In this document: piece by piece, positions 41,401 to 53,400 of the stretch | Position numbering within the stretch: the stretch's first letter is position 1 | Layout: each line of letters starts with the position of its first letter | Assembly (NCBI GenBank): GCA_013076295.1 | Contig: RQOL01000536.1 | Location: 62,001 to 126,000, forward strand | Reading direction: 5' to 3' | From: Sanderia malayensis | Taxonomy: Eukaryota > Cnidaria > Scyphozoa > Semaeostomeae > Pelagiidae | Length of the DNA stretch: 64,000 nt | Notes under the pieces: generated by a model | Database searches by the model: none | What the model saw: only the letters and a program-made list of their open reading frames with translations | Told to the model about the DNA's origin: nothing | Made by a program: the position numbers and the translations under genes

Positions 41401-44400
41401 TGGTTCAAGAAAGAACGAGAATCTTACGGGTCAATTGCCAAGTCATCAATGATGGAAACCGAGGCTGCCAATCGTCGAGGCTATTACATTGTTGGAGCAA
41501 TACAGGAAACTGATGCTAAAAGATCTTTGGAGAATTCACTTTCGCTAGTAGTTCCCGAAGAGGACAGTAATGGAAAAAGCAAAACAGGTGATGAAGATAA
41601 AAAGACATATAGCATTGATGAAATAAGAGACTTGCAAAGCAAATTAATGTTGATCGGTGGAAACAAAGGACGTCAACGCGAGTCTGGTCAACTGGAAAAA
41701 GATGCCTTTCTCAAGGTATAAACATCTAGCTTATTTATTGCTTTGAAAAACGGAAACATAGCGAAACATAATAAATACTAAAGCTTTTCGTCTGACACTT
41801 ATCAGAGTAGTACGTCAGAAAGAGAACGAAAATGAAAACCTAACGAACAATTATACCCAGAAGAGGATCGAAATTGGCCAATCATTGGCCATTGGCGAAC
41901 AATAGATTATTGAAAGAGTCCCAGTGGGAAAACGAACTCTTTCTGTCTACACAATATGGGATCCATGGTTTTGATGTAGACAGATTCTAAAATTCCTAAG
42001 TGAAATTTTGACCTAGCTCTGCCGATAATGCGAAAACAGTCCTCACTGTAGTTTTGAGCACATTCTGGGTTATCGAGTAAATGTTGGCCTATAGCGGAGT
42101 CGTGTTTTAGAGTTTTAGATGTTTTAGATGTTCTAGCTTATTGTATGTCTATGTATTGTATGTTCACTCATATGGTTTTGAGGTAGATGGTGACTGTATG
42201 CATAGCAGAGACTGTAGTAAATGGAAATTGTATTTTTTGCAGATGTTTGCAGCAATATTGAGAATAGCAACTGTGTATGTAGATCTTTGCAGTGCAGGAT
42301 GCTCGCTGTATTTGAAATGGAAGAAAACGTTTAAATGCAACCTAGATGATTTTGAAAGAGCTATAATGTCAATAGAAGAAGAATGGCATAAAATGGAAGC
42401 GACACTCCACGAGTGGAGAAATGAATTGCATGAAAAACGCTGGATTCATCCTAATCTGAATTATTACACAATTCGTCAATTGATGTCTTTACAAAAGGCC
42501 TTGCATCCAGTATTATCTGATCATGGAAATCTGAGAGCAGTTCGTGATTTGCCAACTCAAGTGTTTACTTTGCTTGAGGCGATTTACCCTGACATAAGCA
42601 CTACGGTGATCAAGGATGTTGTGCTCAAGTCAGAACACGTTCGGCGTTATGAAAGTACGCAGAACAACAAAGACGACTGGAAGAACATCGAATCTGACGA
42701 AGGCAAATTCTCTGGCATACCAGTTGAAACCGTGCTTACATTCATAGCAGAGCTGGAAAGCGAAGATATTGAAGAAAATGTTGCCAAGGCTGCCGCAATG
42801 CAGTGTGGAACAAATGACCTTCCAGAAGCCATTGCATGGGCATTTGATAATGCAAAGGAAAATTCAGTCATCGAAGATCTGTCAAATAGGATGGATAAGG
42901 TTCTGTCAATCAAAGAAAACGAGGACGAATCTGAAGCTGGCTTAGAGCGGTATGGCATACAGCTGATCAAGTAAACAAAGTTATATTTTTGTACAGGGAA
43001 ATTCTTATCTTTCGTATCCTTCATTTTTTAGACTTGATGAGAACGACAACGAGGAGCCCATGAGTGAATTAGCCGAATACAAGTTCATCGATGAAGCCGA
43101 ATTCTTGAGTCTCGATGAGATTGGAGTTTTCTTGTCAGAACTTGGAAATCACAAGAGTAAATTTCTATTGTGATATTGGCTTTTTCTAAAAACTCTTTTT
43201 TAAGAAATTGCATATTATTTTGCGTATTAACTAATGTTTGTTTTTAGAACTGAAGAAAGGCAAAAGAAAGAAATGTGAAGTCATGTCAGATGGCAGACCA
43301 AATGTTATGGTTGTCCCACAAGGTAATGCATCTGTTTTCCAAAGCTCAAATTGCGTTGTTGCTGACGTATCAACTACGAGAATATATCATGCCGAGATGA
43401 AGCTGTCTTAAGGCTATGCTGAGATAAATCTTGAAATTAACAGCAGTTATTCCAAAGTATGGTTTTGCTTTGCTATAGCTCGCTGATAACTTTGGATCTT
43501 CGAAATTGGACTTCCTTTTTGGAAAATCATTTCTAATATAGCATACTTGATTGTCTGGAAAGTTTTTGCTGTGGTGAATTAACTGACTGTTTTTTCTTTT
43601 TAGATGATCTGTTGTTGCTGCTTCTCGAAGTTTATAGAGAAGCTGGTAATTGCCTTCCTAAAGCAGAAGAAGTCTTGATATGCAGTGAAAATACCACTGC
43701 AGAAGAGGTTGGTTGTTCTCGCTTAATAGCATAGAATGACTAAGTTCAGCATTTAGATTTATTCAGCTAATTTTATGTTATTTATATCTGGTTTTTAACC
43801 AACAAAACTGTGATGATGTGATGTCCATGCAAATGGGGTTTGGCATAAGACATTCAGTTTGGATAAGAATTGAATTTTGTTTTTAATACATTTTGAAGTT
43901 CTTTGCTAACTATTATTCTTATTTTTGTTTCATAGATTGAGCTTTTATTTCGGCGAGCTTTAAGAGATGTGAGTAATTTGTATTCACTGGCCTTTATTGA
44001 TCGACTCAACTATAATGTCAGCGAACAAGCCTTCAAAATGCTGGAACGCCTATGCGGAGAAAATGCTGCTAAGGGTATGTAATTTGGTTTTTCCCTTGCT
44101 AATCTGATTTCACAATACTTCATTCACCATTTATGTTCTATCAGTGTTACAAAGCTTGTAAAATGAATATGTTTATTTTGACGATAATACTTTAGCGTTA
44201 CAGCTGTAGCGTTTAGGGGTTCTTCTTATCGGTGCAAGGTCGACACTTTATCCATAGACTAACAAGTCTTGACGTTCACACAAGGGTGTGTGCCGGACTT
44301 AACACAACGTGACGTTGCCAGCTCTAATTATTACAGAGTGCCGACAAAAGTATACCTATTCGTTACACAGCAATTTGCATTGTTGTTATATTTATATTTG

Positions 44401-47400
44401 CTACTGATTTCTTTCTCTAGCTCCATTTGCTCAAGCGGCCATTTGGTCGTACTATTATATTTTATGGAAGTAAGACACTCTATCTTATCAAAACCTTTCA
44501 TTTGCAGATAATGTTTCAAAGACAGATAATGCTTCAAAGACAGATAATGTTTCAAAGAAATCTGGTTACAATCTGCTGCTTCTCTGTGCAAGTGGTAAAG
44601 AAGAGGTTTCCTTTTTAGCTTCTGCATTGCATAGCTATCGTATTGCATCGCCACCCTGTCTTTCTAAATTTGACGTTAAGAGTTTCTTGGAGAAACAGTT
44701 CAAGGTTGCTTCTGGACATTCACCAAAGGATTTACATGCGGCCCATGCAGATTGTGATGGGTGAATATTCATTATTTTGTTTTCTTGGCAACATACTACA
44801 GTCTAGAAGCTATTAAATTGCATCTTTTTTTATGCAAAATTACTTTGTGAGAAACCAAGAGATATACGAGAAATTCCCTTTTATTCGTTGAGTTTGGAAT
44901 TTTCCAGTACACTATCGTTTTGATATTTCACTGTAGGAAATCATGTGTTTCAGCGAAAAGTAAAATGAAAACTTCCATGTCTGTTGCAAAATATATCTTC
45001 ACTTGATTTGAATTAGATGAACGATGCTCAGTTTCGAAGTTTTGATTCTTTAGGTATTCGGTAAGGGTTGTTTTATCAAGAACTCCAGGTACCGGTAAAT
45101 CACTATACGTTAAGCGTGCCGGGGAAAAATTAGAAGAACAGGTGGAAGGTTCGAATTCGGCGATTGCACAAGTATGCAGATCTGATAGTAGAGATTTTAT
45201 AATCACAACTCCATTGCATGGAACAACTGCTGTGCAAGATGAAATAATTCACGCGTTGTTTACCTTATGAAAAGACGAAAGAAAATGCTTTTCCAAGGAT
45301 CTTTCATTTTGATATATCATCATCGGTATTTTATACAAGTTTATTCTCTTTTCATAATTATCATGTTATCGGTGGTATTGTTTGGTGTCATTTTGTTTTT
45401 CATTCTCCATTTATTCATCTTTGAAAAACATCAGAAGATATAACGTCTGTGATTTGTTTTTTCAGGTGACATTGCATTTGGATTCTTTTCTGTTCAACCT
45501 CATTGTGCTCGGATCATTTTCTGCATCTGATGGTAGCATCTGGAGAAAGAGAAGAAGTGATCTTTACATGATTGAAATAACTCAAGTGATTCTGTCTGAA
45601 GAAAAAAAGGTAACGCTGGATTTCTTATTGAATTCGTTTTTTAATGCTATGTTACAAGTTTTTTTGTATCCACGGGATGATGCAGTTAAATATTGTTATC
45701 TGAATTTGGCTGCTTTCTCAAGCCAGTGTATTTCATGAGCTTTCCTAATTCTGTCTAGTACGCTTTGTATGCACGCCCGGCACTTGTATTGTGTTTTAGG
45801 CATGTTAGCTATGTAATTATTACAATGGGTGCGCCCACGGCCTTGACGGCTACGGTACAGAAGAAGAATATGTAATTATTAGGCATTTTGGATTTATTTT
45901 TCTTTTCGTTTATATTTTCAGACTGGCGAAGAAGAGAAAAAGCGAATTACAAATATTGGTACAATAATTCCATTGTTTCCAATGACCATTTGCCAGACGC
46001 CTAAAGAAACATTTTCTGCATTAGAACGAAACCAAAGACCGAGTCCAGGATTTGATGTCGAAGAGTTTAAAAGTCAGGCTTTTCAGAGAGTGTATCAATA
46101 TCTCAAAATGCTTGGAACTGATGAAAGGGCTATCGATAGATTTGTATTCAGTGCGAAAGAAATTCGTGGTGATCAAGCTGATTGTTTGCGAATTTTGCTT
46201 CAGTAATTACGTTTTTCTGACCTTTATCTTTATTTTATCAAATTTGATTAAATGTTTACAATCGATGCTTGCTATCAAATTTTGAAGAGGGTAAAAATAT
46301 GATCAACATGGCAAACTTTTGGGATAAGGAGTGCCCTAAATATGCGAAAGTACCATACAGATTGGGACATTTAAAAGTAGAGACTTGTCTGATACAGTGG
46401 ATAGTGGTGATAGCGAATGTCAACTATATTCTTTTCTTAATTTTCTATGTGATTGTGTTATCGTCTGTTTTTTCTTTGCAGGCACTGTGGTGTAGAAGAC
46501 CCTTCTTGGAGAGAAATACAGAATTTTGTACACTTTTTCGACAAACAGCTTTCTGACTGTGAAAACAGTGTATTTTGCATGTACAATATTGTTGGGGATA
46601 CTCTTCCTGGTTTCAAGACATTTGTTACAAGTTCATGCTACAAATGGCAAAGGTCAGACAACAACCATTTGTTTTGATTACCAACTAATATTTCCATATT
46701 TCATTTAAAAAAGAATGCCTAACATGCTTTCAGTGATTAAAGTTATTTTTATGTATTCTTTTTATTCCATCACGGTCAAAATTAACATGTATTTTACACC
46801 CTTGAACTCTTTGTGTTACCTTCATAGCGAATTGGCTTTACTCCTTATATTATCATGTAATCATATTATAATAGTATGTTTTGCAACATATCGCAAACCT
46901 ATTATTCGTCTACATATTACTACAACTGAATGTCGTCAATTCATGTCATTTTTTTATTTTTTTTTATGACTTATGGGTAACATAAAACAATGTAAATGGG
47001 TAACATAAGACATTACCACTTAATTTTAGGATTTTGCAACACCTTCCGTTGACAGTGGAACAGAAGATAGAATTGGTCTGATAAGTTTAAGGAGACGTTG
47101 GGAAAAAAGGTAGGTACAGCCAATAAAACATTCGAGACATTCCACCATTTTTACCAGAAGCAGTACAGGAGTAGTAAATGTTGTGTCGTTATTTTTCTTG
47201 TCCATCTAATTTCCATTCTTCTTCTTATCAATTAGCGAACATCCCTATCTCTTCTTCAATCAAGGCGGAATCACAATGAGTTTCCTTGGCTTTACAGTAA
47301 ATGCGTACGGTGATTTAATGGATAAGTTCAACACGAAAGTCATTTTCAAATCAGTAATGACACGTGACCTTTATGCTGGTCTTCAACGACAGGGCGTTGA

Positions 47401-50400
47401 ACTTTTTTCTCAATACGAAAAATGGGACAGGTTTGAAAATTCGTCATTTTACTTTATTCATACTATGTGTGCTTTTAGTATAAAACGAGAGGATTGCATT
47501 ACCACTGACAACAAGGCGAAAACGCCAAATTATCTGGATCTTCCATTTTGATTCTTGAAATTTCTTAAGCATAACATCCCACAGCATCATGGAATGATGG
47601 GTGAAATAAACTGAATAGCTTTGATAATAGAATAGAAAATTTGATTTCTGCGAATAGAAAACTGGACTAGATCAATTCTATTTCATCTGCTGTTTTGGTG
47701 TAAGGTGTAATGTCAGTTTGATGATTGACATGCAAGCAATTTGAGTTTAGTTACGAATGCGGGCTTGTATTTTAATGTCTATGCATATGCTGCTTATAAA
47801 AATATGTTTTTGTGCATGCATTGGAACCAAAGCCAACGAAGAGGCGAGCTTTGTTGTGTCTCCCTTTGAGCGTTGATCACTCTGTATTTTAGAACAAAGC
47901 AGTTGGAAGTACTTTGTCAAGTAATGGGAATCGACGTACTTTTTGATCCAGATGAAACATACGAATTGACAATGGACAATATGATGAAGATATTGGCAAT
48001 TCACATGCGTTTTAGGTCAGATGAAATACGTATATATTGAAAGTATCAAATCAGATCCCCGCACTGTTTTTTCACATTATACTTTGCTAAACATATGAAT
48101 AGGATTATTATACATTTTCAGATGTGGTATACCGGTCGTCATTATGGGTGAAACTGGCTGTGGTAAAACCCATCTTATACGCTTCATGTGTAAACTAAAA
48201 GCTGGTCCTGGTGGGCCAAATAACATGCTTCTTGTTAAGGTTTGTCTGGATTGAGGTGTTTTCGAATTTGGGTTGAGAGATGAATCAAAGGAAGGAGTTT
48301 TTACTAAGTAATGGCCCGTTTTAAACATTTTTGGGACGTCCGAAGCAAATCTTAATCTATGTTGTATTTCAAGGTCCATGGTGGCGTGACCAAGGAAGAT
48401 ATAATGCTGAGGGTTGATCAGGCTGTAAGATTAGCCAAAGAAAATCACCAGAAGAGGCCAGACCTGGAGACAGTGTTGTTTTTTGATGAAGCCAACACAA
48501 CTGATGCAGTTGGTCTGATCAAAGAAGTTACTTGCGATCAGAGAATAGGTGGCAAAAAATTAGATCTTGCATCATGCGGACTTCAAGTTATTGCCGCATG
48601 CAATCCATACAGGAGGTTAATAAATTTGAATTGTTTTCGTTCCTATTAGTATTTACTGCTGTGAAGACTAAATGTTTGTTATAAATAAATGTTTGTATGA
48701 TTTGGTCTTTATAGGCACAGTGACAGTATGATATTGAAGCTTGAATCTGCTGGCCTTGGGTATCATGTCAAAGCTGAAGACACTTTGGAAAAACTTGGTG
48801 AGTTTTGTGCTTCGGTCAATGCTATATTTATGAAGCATGGGTTGGTTTATGACTGAAAGGGGAACTCACTACACCATTCCATTACACGGGTAACATGTTA
48901 GATGACGAAAATTAGGATTTAAAGGCCTACTGCGATCAAAAAAAGTGAAATGATTTTTTGCACTTTATGGTAAACCTAGTCGAACTGATCATAAAACCGT
49001 TTGATGGACTTTGTCCATGTTTTTCATTGTTATGACATTTTAAAGCCAGATGTGATCACCAAAGTAATCAGTAAACATTGAAATTTCATTTTATTTTTCA
49101 AAAAGCGGAAGGGTGATTTTTCATTGCAGTAGACCTTTAACGTAGACGGCTGATCGACTAAGTTATGGAAGATGTCTATAGTTTGATTTAAATCATTCCT
49201 TGGCGCGTTTCTGGTAGTCTTTGTTCGGCTCTAGTTCTCTTCAGCTTTATTACTTATTGTTGCATTATTGAACGTGCAATAGCTAGGCTGTGAAATTTGA
49301 CTTGATTTCCTCTCTATCTGAATTCTTACTTCGATGATGTAGTGCTTTGATAGCATTCATTTGGCTGCTTGTTGTGATATGAAAGCTAGCGTTTTTTAGC
49401 GGGCATGCATAGAACATATTTTATAGAACGCCATCTATTTCAGGAAAATTCCCTTACGGCATCTTGTGTATCGTGTTCATCGTTTGCCGGAAAGCATGCT
49501 TCCACTTGTGTGGGATTTTGGACAGCTTTCTAATGAAACTGAAATAATCTACACAGCACAGATCGTTAATCGCTACGTAGTGTTTTCCATTATAGTTGCA
49601 TGTTAATATCCCAACAATTGTTCACTTTAGGGTGTAGTTCTTCTGATGAGATGACTATTTTGCATCTGTATAGTTGCAGGGGAAGAGAGGAATGGAAAGA
49701 GAAAATGTCAATCTCGTTACATTTTACGGCGTAGATTTAGATTTAGATGTGTAGGCAATTTTTATGCACATATTTAAGGTGTTTCAGGCAATGAACATGA
49801 ATTCGAATTGATGTTCCTTATTTTTTCCAGGCAAAGCAGAATGCATTTTCTTCAACTCCTACGTTTCTTGAGCTTGTGATATTAACGCTTTCTTCTTCAC
49901 AAAATTTATGAGAGAACAAAAGGTAACATACTAATTTTCATGTTCATTGATGCAGTGAAATCATTCCCGCATAATTATCTACGCTGAAGTATAATGATAA
50001 GAAAGTACTGCTTAAAACTCTACATCCATTCCGTATTTTTCTAAATCATAATGTCATAGTTTCAAAGTTTAGATTGTGTTTCAATGGCCTAAGCTCCTGG
50101 GGTTGTTCAAAGAATTTCATTATTTGATTTCTTCTTTATTAAGTTTATTTTAAGTACTTTTATCGTGAATATATAGAATATCTCTTCTCCTATACAAATG
50201 AGACACTACGCTTGCTGCTCTGGTAACAAAAATCGAATTTGTTTTTTATCCTTAGAACGAGTGCAGTTTTGTTAGCTTGAGAGATGTTGAAAGAGCTGTG
50301 CAAGTGATGTCGTGGTTTTACTCCAAAATGGATACCTTTTTGCCGTTAATCATCAAACGAAAGAAAAACTTTGTCATGAGACCGATTCAGATGAAGACGA

Positions 50401-53400
50401 AGATGTGGGAGGCCAGGTAGTTTGAAATTTTAAACTTGAACTCATTTAGAGGATCTGAAGTTGAATAATGTAGAGATATTTATAAAACCAGTGCAAGATA
50501 TTTTCATATTTTTCTCTGCTACTATTTATTCATGGTGGTTAACAACGTTTATACCAGAACACACCAGATTTAGAATATGGGCTTATAATGATTGTTCTTA
50601 GACTTGACATTTGCTTTTGTGTTGTTGTATTTGTATTAGTGTTTTTTGTTATGTTTTTGATTTATGAATGTTAATGTATAGTAACTTATTACACAAATTA
50701 ATTTGCAGTCATGCGACAAGAATGAGTTGTCAAGAATGGCATTGGTACTGTCCCTTAATGTTTGCTATGCTGCTCGGCTGGAAAAAAGAGATCGATATTA
50801 CAAGAGGATTGCCCGATTCTTTGATGGCAATTTTGCATTAATTGATGGATGGAAACAAATTCAAGATGAAGTCTATTAGTAAGCAATAATATTTTTATGT
50901 GCTCTTTCATTTTATTTTGAGTTTACTCTAGCCTATCATCATTTTACCATGAACTTGATTGTAAAGTCCTTTAAACTTCACTGCTCCTTAATGCTCCTGC
51001 TTATTTTGATTTTGTTTATTTTCAGTTGTCAACAATGTTCCTTGATCAACTTCGTCTTGCTGACGACATTGCGAAGATAAAGCTTGTGTGAAAATGTGTT
51101 CATGATGGTAGTATGCATTGAACTACGAATTCCTCTTTTCGTTGTCGGTAAACCAGGCAGCTCAAAGTCATTGGCGAAATGATCATCCAAGATAACATGC
51201 AAGGCACTTCCTCGTACTCAGATCTTTTCAAAACATTTAAGCAGGTAAGTCTTCATTCTTTAATTACGTATTATCACATTGAAAGTGCATGCAAATTTTA
51301 TTGTATGAACTACGGTTATGATATATAGCCTATGTGTGCATCGTGTTAATAGAAGTATTCGTTGTTTGTAATTGTCAATGACTTTTAATGTCGTTGTTGT
51401 TTTTTTAGATTTTGATGTGCTCATACCAGTGCAGTCCACTTTCAACTGCCGAGGGTATCATTGGAACTTTCAGACAGTGCAGTCGATTTCAGGAGGGAAA
51501 GGATCTTGATAATTTTGCATCTGTTGTTGTTTTGGATGAAGTAGGTTTAGCCGAAGATTCTCCACGAATGCCGTTAAAGGCTCTGCATCCATTGCTCGAA
51601 GATGGAACAGATGGCTCTGAAGAATTGACATTGGAAGGAAGTGAACTGAAAGCCAAACGAGTTGCTTTTGTTGGAATATCCAACTGGGCTTTAGATCCAG
51701 CAAAAATGAATCGTGGCCTCATGTTGACAAGGGGCAGCCAGATAAGAATGAACTGATCAACAGTGCAGAGTAAGTAGAGTGTTTCGTTTAGTGTAAATGC
51801 AGTTGTTGTCAGTTGGAGACAAGCTTTTAGTTCACTCATTTGAACTAAAAACTCATCCACGGGAGACTCGATTGTTTACACAATTCACTTGTTACTTCAA
51901 CATTACTCCTTCTTCAATTTTGCAAAGCGTAGTTGTACTTTTTTGTTTTTTATACATTCTTTTTAAACGATGCTTTTTCGTAAATTTCAGAGGAATATGC
52001 AATTCTGACCCAATTACCAAAGACAGAATCAAAATGTTGTTCTTGCATCTTTCCGAAGCATATCTAAAGATCTATGAACAGCAAAAGTTATGTGAAAGAT
52101 TGCGAAAATCAAAAAAAGAAGAGTTTTTGGATTACGAGATTACTACAGGTGAGGTCATTGCTGATGGTATTTATTGACGTTTGATTCATATTGTGACATA
52201 TTCTATCGTGAAACTCGTCATTTCGATTTCTTTATGAAATGCTAGAAAGCAATGGCTATTTACTTACTAACATACATTTATATGATATATATTTGATTAT
52301 ATTTTTGTAATAGCTTAATCAAGATGATTTTTACATGTGCAAAATCGAAGAAAGGTCTTCCGACATTACAAGAAATCGAATTTGCAGTCAAACGTAACTT
52401 TGGCGGACTTGAAGAAATTAATGTCTGGGAGGTTTTTCAACAAGCACTGCTTCCCTTTTTTCCGCAGGTATTTTCATCATTTCATAATAGTTTTACAATA
52501 AATAGTTATTTATGTTTAATCTGTCTGAATATTTTGAGAAACCAAAAGCAGGCTAAAGCATTTCTTTGTTCTGTCAGTAATACTTTCTCTTCTTTGCGGC
52601 CAGAAGACTTCTAATAACATGAATGTTTTGTCTTCATCACAGGAGCAAATGAATACGAATACAGAAGAGGATAGTTTAACCAATTGCAGTTGTTCACCCG
52701 TTGATCTTCTGCGCTCCAGTCTTCAAAAGAATGATCTCATGAAGTATGAACTTTCATTTCTAATAACAGATTGACTGTACTGTATTTATTTTGTGATTGT
52801 TGTGATTGTTTCAACCATTATTACCACGACTACCGCTTGATTTTACCTCCATTTTAACTTGGACAAGAAAATGTGAGCCCATGCTCGTTGTTTTTAAATT
52901 TCACACCTTGTCATTCTTACTTTCCTCCTTTTTCGACATATCGTGGAATTTCCCAGTAGGTTTTGTGTGATGTTGTTCTCTAAACTTTTTTCAATGAAAA
53001 TTGCTTTTTTTATTTAGAGATGGGCGTTATCTGTTATTACTCACCGAGAACTATGCTGCCTTGAGAGCTCTGGAGAAGATTTTCCCCGATGTGCATGCAA
53101 ACGCAAATGTCATATTTGGAAGCAGTTTCCCAAAGGACCAGGAGTTTACCCAGGTAATTGTTTTTTATGCTAATTTTAAATTCTGTCTTTATTTTGCTGG
53201 ACAGTACGGGAAGGTAATGAATGTCACAGAATTACCGTATATAATGCAATTATGAAAATAAATGCGTTGTAGAGCTGGTAAAGTGAAATATATGTGTAAC
53301 GTATTAGCTAGTATTTGCCGTGAAGTTTTCAGTGGAAAAACGTGTTAGTTTTGCAAACCTTGCCCAAGTGACTGCTGCTAGGCCCACAATAATGCAAATA

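Larger units (their letters stand above)
45259..52128 (+). other. Cluster of ten reading-frame breaks in the RNF213 AAA core
   Basis: In order: T run 45259-45261 (one base too many); 46632-46633 (one T short); A run 49445-49448 (one short); T run 49905-49907 (one short); T run 50370-50372 (one short); 51026-51027 at the exon 42 acceptor (one T short); TG repeat 51086-51090 (two short or one extra); A run 51177-51179 (one short); CC 51738-51739 (one short); T run 52124-52128 (one short). The calls rest on family similarity resuming at once in another frame. None was seen in the other 52 RNF213 exons or in 59 UBR4 exons. Confidence 0.85.
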
